Source: Roseiarcus sp.
GTDB lineage: Bacteria; Pseudomonadota; Alphaproteobacteria; Rhizobiales; Beijerinckiaceae
Direction of reading: 5' to 3'
Length of the DNA: 11,459 nt
NCBI GenBank assembly: GCA_030153205.1
Contig: JASLHV010000132.1
Location: 1-11,459 of the forward strand
Positions 1 to 6,585 of the stretch are shown here, in pieces; within the stretch, counting starts at the first letter, position 1, and each line of letters opens with the position of its first letter. The position numbers and the translations under genes are program-made. The notes under the pieces were generated by a model. It did no database searches, was not told the origin of the DNA, and saw only the letters and a list, made by a program, of their open reading frames with translations.

Positions 1-165
1 CGATGGCCTTTGCGCCCCTCAAACGGACGAAAACGACGCTGTCCGCCGCCAAACGCGGCGAGACGCGCTAGTCGTTAAAGCTCCCTCCGCCTCTCTCCGG
101 CGGAGACCAGCGAGCGGCCTTTCGGGGCGATGGGGAGAAGCCAATTCAAGACAAGGAAAAGAGCA
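1..165. other. asd upstream region with possible 3' end of an unknown upstream gene
   Basis: The first 71 bases are open in frame 3 and end at a TAG (69-71), giving a short basic tail rich in Lys, Arg and Thr. This could be the C-terminus of a gene lying mostly outside the window, but frame 2 is also open (to a TGA at 167-169), so the assignment is unsafe. From 72 to 165 there is no convincing gene. A 7-bp stem (CTCCGCC at 85-91, GGCGGAG at 99-105, 7-nt loop) lies there without a following T-tract, so it is not a clear terminator. The asd ribosome binding site AAGGA is at 153-157. I could not pick out a convincing -35/-10 pair. Confidence 0.35.
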
Positions 166-1200
166 ATGAGCTTCAAGGTCGCCATTGTCGGCGCCACGGG
201 CAATGTGGGCCGCGAAATGTTGGACGTTCTGGCCGAGCGTCGCTTTCCAGTCTCCGAGGTCGTCGCGCTGGCGTCGTCGCGCTCCGTTGGAACTGACGTC
301 TCCTTCGGCGACAAGGTGCTGAAGTGCCGCAATCTCGAGAATTACGACTTCTCGACAACCGACATCTGCCTAATGTCGGCTGGCGGCTCGGTCTCCAAGG
401 AATGGTCGCCCAAGATCGGCGCGCAAGGCTGCGTCGTCATCGACAATTCCTCGGCCTGGCGCATGGACCCGGACGTGCCGCTGGTCGTGCCCGAGGTCAA
501 CGCGCAAGCCGCCAAGGGCTTCACGAAGAAGTACATTATCGCCAATCCGAATTGCTCGACCGCCCAACTCGTCGTCGCGTTAAAGCCTTTGCACGATAAG
601 GCGAAGATCAAGCGCGTGGTCGTGGCGACGTACCAATCCGTGTCCGGCGCTGGCAAGGAGGCAATGGACGAACTCTTCGCTCAGAGCCGAGCCGTTTTCG
701 TCTCCGACCCGGTGACGACGAAGAAGTTCCCGAAGCGCATCGCTTTCAACGTCATTCCGCAAATCGACGTCTTCATGGAGGACGGCTTCACCAAGGAAGA
801 GTGGAAGATGGTGGCCGAGACCAAGAAGATTCTCGATCCGAAGATCAAGCTGGTCGCCACTTGCGTGCGTGTGCCGGTCTTCATCGGCCATTCCGAAGCG
901 GTGAACATCGAGTTCGAGAATCCGATCAGCGCCGACGAGGCGCGCGACATCCTGCGCGAGGCGCCGGGCTGCTTAGTGATCGACCGCCGTGAACCTGGCG
1001 GCTACATCACGCCGCATGAGGCGGCCGGCGACGACGCGACCTATATCTCGCGCATTCGCGAAGACCCCACGGTCGACAATGGCCTCGTCCTCTGGTGCGT
1101 CTCGGACAACCTGCGCAAGGGCGCGGCGCTGAACGCGGTGCAGATCGCGGAAGTGCTGGTCAACCGGGGTTGGCTCAAGGCGAAGCAGAAGGCGGCGTGA
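166..1200 (+). CDS. asd: aspartate-semialdehyde dehydrogenase
   Basis: NADPH-dependent reduction of aspartyl-4-phosphate to aspartate-4-semialdehyde in the cytosol, the branch step towards lysine/diaminopimelate, threonine, methionine and isoleucine. The 344-residue product matches the usual length. The N-terminal Rossmann fold has GATGNVG at residues 9-15. The catalytic cysteine is C130 in NPNCST, and the GHSEAVNIEF segment carries the active-site histidine (H242) just after the conserved CVRVPVF. The start is taken at 166 because AAGGA lies 8 nt upstream and the protein then begins directly with the beta-strand MSFKVAIVGA. An in-frame ATG at 130 would add 12 basic, non-conserved residues and has no good ribosome binding site. 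The stop is only 3 bp from the convergent stop of the nuclease-like gene, so transcripts from the two sides probably overlap. Confidence 0.97.
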   Translation: MSFKVAIVGATGNVGREMLDVLAERRFPVSEVVALASSRSVGTDVSFGDKVLKCRNLENYDFSTTDICLMSAGGSVSKEWSPKIGAQGCVVIDNSSAWRMDPDVPLVVPEVNAQAAKGFTKKYIIANPNCSTAQLVVALKPLHDKAKIKRVVVATYQSVSGAGKEAMDELFAQSRAVFVSDPVTTKKFPKRIAFNVIPQIDVFMEDGFTKEEWKMVAETKKILDPKIKLVATCVRVPVFIGHSEAVNIEFENPISADEARDILREAPGCLVIDRREPGGYITPHEAAGDDATYISRIREDPTVDNGLVLWCVSDNLRKGAALNAVQIAEVLVNRGWLKAKQKAA

Positions 1201-1215
1201 TTTCTACGTGCCGCC
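1191..1215. terminator. short hairpin over the convergent stop codons of asd and the nuclease-like gene
   Basis: GGCGGC at 1191-1196 pairs with GCCGCC at 1210-1215, and two G-T wobble pairs extend the stem to 8 bp. The stem spans both stop codons, and the loop is 9 nt. Neither strand has a T-tract after it. It may be a weak bidirectional stop or simply a chance pairing of GC-rich coding sequence. It is the only candidate between these convergent genes. Confidence 0.25.
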
Positions 1216-2223
1216 ATGCGCTGCGTCAGGCCAAATCATCTCAAATCTCCCGCGTGCAGGGAAGGCGATCGCGAATCCGTTCTTTAGGGCGAGGTTGCGA
1301 TCATAAGATGAAGGCGGCACCTCTACAACGATGAGCGAACGGACCTGCGGAATCTTCTGAGCATAATCTAAGAGCTGCCCCATAGCTGCTCTGATGGCGT
1401 AGCGTACATTTATTGGATCGCACGGTTTAATTTCGACGAACACGAAGCCCCGTTCGTCATCGTGAAACCGCAGATCAACAAAATCTCTATTACTCTCGAA
1501 ATCGATTCCTGTCGCACTGAGGTACTTTTCGAATCGAGATTGTAGAATGTGGTGTCGAGGACTTACCATTGCCTCATAGTTAACAAGATAGTTTTTGACT
1601 ACTTCTGCCGGAGGAGGAGACCTCCATGGTCCATCGCCGCCGCCGTGGGGTTCGGAATTCTCGTTCTTCTCAAGCGTAAATCCGCCAATAGCCGCCGCAA
1701 GATAGCTCACAAGCCGCGGAGTCGCTTTAGTTAGATATTTCTGCGCGGGAACGACCTCGTCGGTTGTGTCCTTCTTTCGTCTGAAGGGATACAGTTCAAT
1801 ATTTTCGGCGCGCTCGATTTCCGCGCGAATTCGTTTCCCGTATTTTGAGAGGAAGTTCTTCAGGGGAAGGTTTTTGATTTGGATGCGATCCCGCAACCGT
1901 ATGAAATAACGCCCAGACCTGACGACCGCAGGTTTCTTGATCAAAGAGGCTGCGACGATGTACCGATGTTCTGGTCCAAGCTCCTTAATATGTACAACTG
2001 TATCGCCCGGGCGGGGCTCAAGCATAAAACGATAGTAATTTCTTTTGTTCTTTGACCTTCTATTGCTTACGAGGTTTTCGCCGGTCTTATAAAAGCTGAC
2101 CGATTCTTTTCTGTTTCTATGCTCAATCCAAACAGTTTGGTCGGGTTGAAGCCCTTTCCGCCAAAGTCGCCATTGACGCCTCTTTAAATCGTTTGGGCAA
2201 TGTGCGTCGTCATCCGATCTCAC
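1204..2223 (-). CDS. putative modification-dependent restriction endonuclease (EVE/PUA-like domain plus PD-(D/E)XK nuclease)
   Basis: A 339-residue protein that I cannot match to a named enzyme. Residues about 60-148 (GDTVVHI, then LPLKNFLSKYGKRIRAEIE and ELYPF) resemble EVE/PUA-fold domains that recognise modified bases and are found fused to HNH or other nucleases. Residues about 220-330 look like a PD-(D/E)XK nuclease: a helix with E232, D250 in FVDLRF, E264-x-K266 in FVEIKP, then a helix with QLLDY (283-287) as in many restriction nucleases. A charged, Gly/Pro-rich linker (about 150-205) joins the two parts. The inferred role is cleavage of modified foreign DNA, as in type IV restriction. 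The start is a GTG at 2223 with a poor ribosome binding site, 15 bp after the toxin stop, so translation probably depends on the operon. The gene is A+T-rich: bases 1981-2100 are 42.5% GC against about 70% in a sampled atpA segment, suggesting horizontal transfer. Domain calls are by eye and remain tentative. Confidence 0.6.
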   Translation of the reverse strand: MRSDDDAHCPNDLKRRQWRLWRKGLQPDQTVWIEHRNRKESVSFYKTGENLVSNRRSKNKRNYYRFMLEPRPGDTVVHIKELGPEHRYIVAASLIKKPAVVRSGRYFIRLRDRIQIKNLPLKNFLSKYGKRIRAEIERAENIELYPFRRKKDTTDEVVPAQKYLTKATPRLVSYLAAAIGGFTLEKNENSEPHGGGDGPWRSPPPAEVVKNYLVNYEAMVSPRHHILQSRFEKYLSATGIDFESNRDFVDLRFHDDERGFVFVEIKPCDPINVRYAIRAAMGQLLDYAQKIPQVRSLIVVEVPPSSYDRNLALKNGFAIAFPARGRFEMIWPDAAHGGT

Positions 2224-2238
2224 TCTTGCGCCACTGCT

Positions 2239-2562
2239 TCAAGCGAAGCCCAAAAACAGCGCCAACGACCGATTGACAGAAATCATCGTTTCATCGTCGA
2301 CCCGACCAATCGGCTTTCCAAGTTTGTCGCGCTTCAGGGTCATAGCCTTGTCGATCATGATTTGCGAAGGCTTGCGTAGTCCGTTGCCTTCGGTCGGCTG
2401 TATCGTTAGTCGAATCAACGGCGCATCGATTAATGCGCTTGAGACGAGAAGGATTGTAACAGTCGCCGTCCGGTCGAATTGGTCGGATTGAATGACGAGT
2501 GCGGGACGAGGCTTGCCGAAATCGCCGGGTGTAGCAACGACGACGAGGTCGCCGCGCCTCAC
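2239..2562 (-). CDS. MazF/PemK-family toxin (endoribonuclease)
   Basis: A 107-residue protein with the SH3-like MazF/PemK layout: RRGDLVVVATPGDFGKPRPALVIQ at the start (GD at residues 4-5, the conserved PRPALV at 18-23), a central strand with SSAL where many family members have a conserved threonine segment, then GLRKPSQIMIDKAMTL and a C-terminal helix ending in LALFLGF. The family consists of sequence-specific mRNA interferases held inactive by a partner antitoxin. It begins with GTG, and that codon overlaps the antitoxin stop as GTGA at 2559-2562, the coupling usual in toxin-antitoxin pairs. A purine-rich GGAAGAGAA just upstream serves as ribosome binding site. The stop lies 15 bp before the nuclease-like gene. 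Toxicity and target sequence cannot be read from the sequence. Confidence 0.85.
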   Translation of the reverse strand: MRRGDLVVVATPGDFGKPRPALVIQSDQFDRTATVTILLVSSALIDAPLIRLTIQPTEGNGLRKPSQIMIDKAMTLKRDKLGKPIGRVDDETMISVNRSLALFLGFA

Positions 2563-2780
2563 TTCTCTTCCTTAAGCAAATCGGCAAGCGCCGCATCGAG
2601 GAAATCTTGCAAATCCTGATCGGCCTTATCGGCCTTCGCCACCACGCGCGACTGCCGGCGGCATTCCTCGGCAAATCCGGGCCTGCGCGTATCGGGCACC
2701 CATATTTGCAACGGGCGCAGCCCTGCCGCTCTAAGAGTTTCTCGGCGCTTCTGTACTCGTTTCTTCACGGAGGCGGGCAT
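2559..2780 (-). CDS. DUF3018/MazE-like antitoxin
   Basis: A 73-residue protein beginning MPASVKKRVQKRRETLRAAG and continuing LRPLQIWVPDTRRPGFAEECRRQS, the signature I associate with the DUF3018 'antitoxin MazE family' proteins that sit before MazF/PemK toxins. The N-terminal part is strongly basic, as for a DNA-binding segment. The C-terminal part (DLQDFLDAALADLLKEE) is acidic and helical, as expected for the toxin-wrapping tail. The start ATG (2780-2778) has GGAAGG 6 nt upstream. It is the first gene of the three-gene unit, and its promoter overlaps a 30-bp palindrome, which fits autorepression by the antitoxin or the complex. The role is inferred from family and context. Confidence 0.82.
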   Translation of the reverse strand: MPASVKKRVQKRRETLRAAGLRPLQIWVPDTRRPGFAEECRRQSRVVAKADKADQDLQDFLDAALADLLKEEK

Positions 2781-2792
2781 GGCGACCTTCCT

Positions 2793-2822
2793 TCAAACTC
2801 CGTTACATGTAACGGGGTTTGA
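2793..2822. promoter_or_regulatory. 30-bp near-perfect palindrome, likely autoregulatory operator of the toxin-antitoxin operon
   Basis: The left arm TCAAACTCCGTTACA and right arm TGTAACGGGGTTTGA are adjacent and pair at 14 of 15 positions; the one exception is T2799/G2816. The central 16 bases, CCGTTACATGTAACGG, are a perfect palindrome. It ends 12 bp before the antitoxin start codon and covers the putative -10 element. Toxin-antitoxin operons are commonly repressed by antitoxin bound to such a site. The RNA could also fold as a hairpin in the leader, but the overlap with the promoter favours an operator. Confidence 0.75.
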
Positions 2823-2834
2823 CCTGGGCGTCAA
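2806..2834 (-). promoter_or_regulatory. putative sigma-70-type promoter of the antitoxin-toxin-nuclease operon
   Basis: On the minus strand, TTGACG (complement of 2829-2834) is followed by a 17-nt spacer and TACATG (complement of 2806-2811). The -35 is near consensus and the spacing is ideal; the -10 is weak. Transcription would start near 2799, giving a leader of about 20 nt that contains the GGAAGG ribosome binding site. The -10 and part of the spacer lie within the palindrome, so bound protein should block RNA polymerase. Confidence 0.5.
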
Positions 2835-2856
2835 TCGACGCATGTCTCGGCGCCAC

Positions 2857-3537
2857 TCAAAACGCCGCGAAAACCGGCTCGAACTTTCCGCTCGTCTGGT
2901 CGACGATTTGAAGCCTGCCGTCGGCGACGCCGAAGTAGGCGCCGTGCAGCTTCAGCATGCCGCGCTCTTCGAGGGTTTTCACCCAGGGAAAGGTACGAAG
3001 GTTCTCCAGGCTCTGGATTATCGACGCTTTGGCGAGCCTCTCGACGTAATCCGCGATCGGCTCGGACGGCGGGCCGAGCTGCTTGGCGGCGGGCGCGATT
3101 AGCGCCATCCATTGGCCGATGAAATCACCGGCTGAGAGAGGCCGCGCGTAGGGGTCCATCTCGTTTTCGACATAGGCCCGAACGCCGCCACATTGCGCGT
3201 GACCCATGACGACGACATGCTCGACCCTGAGGCCCATCACCGCATATTCGAGCGCGGCCGAGGTGCCATGATGATGGGCGTCTGGCCCGTAAGTCGGTAC
3301 GATATTGGCGACGTTGCGCGCGACGAAGAGTTCGCCCGGCGCCGCGCCGAAAATGACATCCGGCGAGACGCGCGAGTCGCAGCAACCGATGACCAATACC
3401 CGCGGCGATTGGCCTTTCTCTGAGAGTTCGCGAAAGCGCTCCTGCTCCTGCGGCAGGCGGCCGGCGACGAACGCGCGATAACCAGCGATCAGATGATCGG
3501 GCAAATCGCCCGCCGGCGTCTCCGTCTCCACGCTCAT
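2857..3537 (-). CDS. can: beta-class carbonic anhydrase
   Basis: Interconverts CO2 and bicarbonate in the cytosol, for carboxylases and pH balance. The 226-residue protein shows the beta-class zinc site: C52-x-D54-S-R56 in GCCDSR and H113-x-x-C116 in GHAQCGG, with the Asp-Arg pair that gates the zinc. The segment PGELFVARNVANIVP is also typical. No signal peptide is visible. The start is taken as the ATG at 3537-3535 because AAAGGAGTT lies 6 nt upstream; a TTG two codons earlier would sit on top of that site. The gene lies 11 bp downstream of the dehydratase gene on the same strand and is probably cotranscribed with it. Confidence 0.95.
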   Translation of the reverse strand: MSVETETPAGDLPDHLIAGYRAFVAGRLPQEQERFRELSEKGQSPRVLVIGCCDSRVSPDVIFGAAPGELFVARNVANIVPTYGPDAHHHGTSAALEYAVMGLRVEHVVVMGHAQCGGVRAYVENEMDPYARPLSAGDFIGQWMALIAPAAKQLGPPSEPIADYVERLAKASIIQSLENLRTFPWVKTLEERGMLKLHGAYFGVADGRLQIVDQTSGKFEPVFAAF

Positions 3538-3548
3538 GTTCAACTCCT

Positions 3549-4508
3549 TTAAAAAAGTTCAGGCGCCAATTTTCCCAGGTCCGCATTGCCGCCGCAAAGG
3601 AGCACGCCGACCCGTTCATCGGGCGCCGGGCGGTAGGCTCCGCTCAGGAGCGCGGCATAGGCCGCCGCGCCACCCGGTTCGGCAATGATGCAGAAGTCGC
3701 GCCAAAGCGCCTTCTGCGCTTCGCGGATGGCGTCGTCATGAACGAGAAGGCTTGTTGCGACAGCTTGTCGCGCAATGTCGAAAACAAGATCGCCTACGCG
3801 GCGTGCGCCGAGCGAATCGGCGGCGATCGATTTTACGGGAACATCCACCGGCCGGCCGGTCGCGAGCGCCTCATGCAGGGCGCGCGAGCCCTCCGGTTCG
3901 ACGCCGATCACTTTGACCTTGCCGACGAACCAGGCGGCGATTCCGGCGATGAGGCCGCCCCCGCCGACGGCGACAAGCACCGTGTCGAGCTTGGGCAAGC
4001 CGAGACGCTGCAAGTCCTCCTCCCATTCAAGACCGACCGTCCCCTGGCCTTCGATGGTCCGGAGCGAATCATAGGCGTGGATCGATCGCGCGCCGCTTTC
4101 AGCGACATATTCGTCGCAAAGCGCGAGCGCGTCGAAATAGGTCGCGCCCTTAACGACAACCTCTGCGCCGCTCGCCTTGATCTTGGCGATCTTCACCGGC
4201 GCCGCGATCTCGGGCACGAAGATGCGGGCCTTTATGCCGAGCTTGCCGGCGGCATAGGCGACCGCCGCGCCGTGGTTGCCGCCCGAGGCTGTGGCAACGC
4301 CCGCCGCAGGCGCAGAATCGCTCAGAAGATTGTTGAAGGCGCCGCGCGGTTTGAAAGAGCCGGCATGCTGGAGGAATTCGAGCTTTAGCGAGATGCGCTT
4401 GATCGCGTCGGCAGGCGAAGTGGCCTCAAGAAGCGGCGTGCGACGGATGTGCGGCGCAATGCGGGCGTAGGCGTCGCGGATGGCCGAGGGCGTGACAGGA
4501 AGGGACAT
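3549..4508 (-). CDS. threonine/serine dehydratase-like PLP-dependent enzyme
   Basis: A fold-type II PLP enzyme of 319 residues that probably deaminates L-threonine or L-serine to the 2-oxo acid and ammonia. GSFKPRGAF carries the PLP-binding lysine K53, SGGNHG (75-80) is the cofactor ring-binding loop, and GGGGLIAG (172-179) is the phosphate-binding loop. LLCGGN near the C-terminus is the usual end of the barrel. There is no ACT regulatory domain, so this is the short, catabolic-like form and not the roughly 500-residue biosynthetic IlvA. Related family members act on threo-3-hydroxyaspartate or racemise serine, so the exact substrate is open. The ATG start has only a weak GAAAG upstream. It is the first gene of a probable two-gene unit with the carbonic anhydrase. 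Confidence 0.85.
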   Translation of the reverse strand: MSLPVTPSAIRDAYARIAPHIRRTPLLEATSPADAIKRISLKLEFLQHAGSFKPRGAFNNLLSDSAPAAGVATASGGNHGAAVAYAAGKLGIKARIFVPEIAAPVKIAKIKASGAEVVVKGATYFDALALCDEYVAESGARSIHAYDSLRTIEGQGTVGLEWEEDLQRLGLPKLDTVLVAVGGGGLIAGIAAWFVGKVKVIGVEPEGSRALHEALATGRPVDVPVKSIAADSLGARRVGDLVFDIARQAVATSLLVHDDAIREAQKALWRDFCIIAEPGGAAAYAALLSGAYRPAPDERVGVLLCGGNADLGKLAPELF

Positions 4509-4538
4509 AAGCTTTCGCGCAGGTTTGCCTTCACCCCC

Positions 4539-4671
4539 GTGAAACCGAGAGAAGGTGGCCGGGCGCCGGCCGGATAAGGGGCGCCGCAGGACTTCGAAGC
4601 AAGGCGTCCTACGGAGCCGCCAATCCCTGACTCAGCGCAGCCCACCTCTATCGCGCCTTCTCCGGTTTCAC
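4539..4671. repeat. degenerate inverted-repeat element between atpC and the dehydratase gene
   Basis: The outer arms are GTGAAACCGAGAGAAGG (4539-4555) and CCTTCTCCGGTTTCAC (4656-4671), inverted copies that differ by a single-base insertion and fall about 100 bp apart. Inside the left part is a perfect 15-nt hairpin, GGCCGG-GCG-CCGGCC (4557-4571). Bases 4545-4581, read on the minus strand, match 7488-7524 on the plus strand at 29 of 37 positions by my hand alignment, so this is a second copy of the family found between atpA and atpG. It fills most of the gap and may also serve as the transcription end of the atp operon. No gene is seen in it. Confidence 0.65.
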
Positions 4672-4693
4672 AGGGAGGAGGGCGCGTGCAGCG

Positions 4694-5092
4694 CTAGATC
4701 TTCAGCGCGTCCTTCAGTTCGCGCAGGCGGTCGACCTTTTCCTGCGCCGCTCGCTTCTGCTCTTCGCCAGCGTCAGCGAGGTCTTCCTCGGCGTTCTTGA
4801 TTTCGCCGGCGATACGATCGGCGCTTAATTCGTCGACGGGAATGGTCGTTTCGGCGAGAACCGTCAGGCCAAGCGGATTGACGTCGGCGAAGCCGCCGCG
4901 AACGAAAAGCCGCGTATGCTTCCCGCCGGTCTCGCCGATATCGAGGATGCCCGGCCGCAGCGTCGTCATGACCGGCGCATGGTCCGCGAGAACGAGGAAA
5001 TCGCCCTCGCTGCCGGGCACCAGGACGTCATCGACCGCGCCGCGAAAGACCAGCTTGTCGGGCGAGACGAGTTCGAAGGGAAAAGTGGCCAT
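4694..5092 (-). CDS. atpC: F1 ATP synthase epsilon subunit
   Basis: Part of the central stalk of the F1 sector; it couples rotor turning to catalysis and can inhibit ATP hydrolysis. The 132-residue product has the N-terminal beta-sandwich (FPFELVSPDKLVF, then VPGSEGDFLVLADHAPVMTTLRPG) and a C-terminal pair of charged helices rich in Glu, Lys and Arg. The start is taken at the ATG 5092-5090, with GGAG 9 nt upstream; a TTG two codons earlier would be only 3 nt from that site. It is the last gene of the operon, 27 bp after atpD. Confidence 0.97.
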   Translation of the reverse strand: MATFPFELVSPDKLVFRGAVDDVLVPGSEGDFLVLADHAPVMTTLRPGILDIGETGGKHTRLFVRGGFADVNPLGLTVLAETTIPVDELSADRIAGEIKNAEEDLADAGEEQKRAAQEKVDRLRELKDALKI

Positions 5093-5119
5093 CGTCAATG
5101 ACTCCGATCAGGCGATGGC

Positions 5120-6559
5120 TTAAGCGCCCTCAGCGAGCTTCTTGCCCTTGGCGATCGCGTCCTCGATCGTGCCGACCATGTAGAAGGCCGCCTCGGGCAG
5201 CGAATCGTACTTGCCTTCGAGGATGCCCTTGAAGCCCTTGACCGTGTCTTCGATCTTCACCTGCACGCCGGGCGTGCCGGTGAACACCGCCGCGACGTCG
5301 AAGGGCTGCGACAGGAACCGCTGGATCTTGCGGGCGCGCGCCACGGTGAGCTTGTCCTCTTCGGTCAACTCGTCCATGCCGAGAATCGCGATGATGTCCT
5401 GCAGCGACTTGTAGCGCTGCAGCACCTGCTGCACCGAGCGGGCCACATTGTAATGCTCCTCGCCGACGACGGCCGAGGTCAGCATGCGCGAGGTCGAGTC
5501 GAGCGGATCAACCGCGGGATAAATGCCCAATTCGGAGATGGCGCGCGACAGCACGGTGGTCGCGTCCAAATGCGCGAACGAGGTCGCCGGAGCCGGGTCG
5601 GTCAAGTCGTCGGCCGGGACGTAAATCGCCTGCACCGAAGTGATCGAGCCCTTGGTCGTCGTGGTGATGCGCTCTTGCAAGGCGCCCATATCGGTCGCCA
5701 ACGTCGGCTGATAGCCGACCGCCGAAGGAATGCGGCCCAACAGCGCCGAGACCTCTGAGCCCGCCTGGGTGAAGCGGAAGATGTTGTCGACGAAGAACAG
5801 CACGTCTTGGCCCTGATCGCGGAAATGTTCGGCGACGGTCAGGCCCGACAAGGCCACGCGCATGCGCGCGCCCGGCGGCTCGTTCATCTGCCCGAACACG
5901 AGCGCGCATTTCGACTTCACGTTCGGATCGGGATTATGCGGATCGGCGTTGACCTTCGATTCGATGAATTCGTGATAGAGGTCGTTGCCTTCGCGCGTGC
6001 GCTCGCCGACGCCGGCGAACACCGAATTGCCGCCGTGCGTCTTGGCGACGTTATTGATCAGCTCTTGGATGAGCACCGTCTTGCCGACGCCCGCGCCGCC
6101 GAACAGGCCGACCTTGCCGCCCTTGGCGTAAGGCGCCAACAGATCGATGACTTTGATGCCAGTGATGAGAATCTGCGCTTCCGTCGATTGCTCGGCATAG
6201 CTCGGCGTAGGCTGATGGATGGCTCGCAAAGCCTCTCCCTTGACGGGGCCAGCTTCGTCGACCGGCTCGCCGATGACGTTCATGATGCGGCCGAGCGTCG
6301 CTTCGCCGACCGGCACGGAGATCGGCTGGCCGGTGTCGGTGACTTCCTGGCCGCGCGTCAGGCCTTCGGAAATGTCCATGGCGATGCAGCGCACCGCGCT
6401 CTCGCCGAGATGCTGCGCGACTTCGAGGACGAGGCGATTGCCGTTGTTCGTCGTCTCGAGCGCGTTGAGAATTTCAGGCAGATGACCGTCGAACTTCACG
6501 TCGACGACCGGACCGATCACCTGAGTGACGCGTCCTGAGGGTCTGTTGGCGCTCGCCAT
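5120..6559 (-). CDS. atpD: F1 ATP synthase beta subunit (catalytic)
   Basis: Carries the catalytic nucleotide sites of F1 and forms the alpha3-beta3 ring with AtpA on the cytoplasmic face of the membrane. The 479-residue length is normal. The Walker A motif is GGAGVGKT (154-161). The catalytic glutamate is E186 in GVGERTREGNDLY, the Walker B segment is VLFFVDN with D258, and the lever motif appears as DELTEED (396-402), a mild variant of DELSEED. The start ATG has GAGGA 8 nt upstream. It lies 26 bp after atpG and 27 bp before atpC. Confidence 0.99.
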   Translation of the reverse strand: MASANRPSGRVTQVIGPVVDVKFDGHLPEILNALETTNNGNRLVLEVAQHLGESAVRCIAMDISEGLTRGQEVTDTGQPISVPVGEATLGRIMNVIGEPVDEAGPVKGEALRAIHQPTPSYAEQSTEAQILITGIKVIDLLAPYAKGGKVGLFGGAGVGKTVLIQELINNVAKTHGGNSVFAGVGERTREGNDLYHEFIESKVNADPHNPDPNVKSKCALVFGQMNEPPGARMRVALSGLTVAEHFRDQGQDVLFFVDNIFRFTQAGSEVSALLGRIPSAVGYQPTLATDMGALQERITTTTKGSITSVQAIYVPADDLTDPAPATSFAHLDATTVLSRAISELGIYPAVDPLDSTSRMLTSAVVGEEHYNVARSVQQVLQRYKSLQDIIAILGMDELTEEDKLTVARARKIQRFLSQPFDVAAVFTGTPGVQVKIEDTVKGFKGILEGKYDSLPEAAFYMVGTIEDAIAKGKKLAEGA

Positions 6560-6585
6560 GATTCAAGTCCTCGCGTTGATTGAGA

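Noticed and set aside
130..165. Longer asd start at the upstream ATG (130)
   Set aside because: It would add 12 basic residues before the Rossmann fold and would place the good AAGGA site inside the gene.
2828..2841. Small stem GCGTC/GACGC after the carbonic anhydrase stop as a terminator
   Set aside because: Only 5 bp with no T-tract, and it overlaps the much better -35 element of the antitoxin promoter.
3738..4388. A 216-codon plus-strand open frame
   Set aside because: Antisense shadow of the dehydratase gene.
5807..6538. A 243-codon plus-strand open frame
   Set aside because: Antisense shadow of atpD with no motif.
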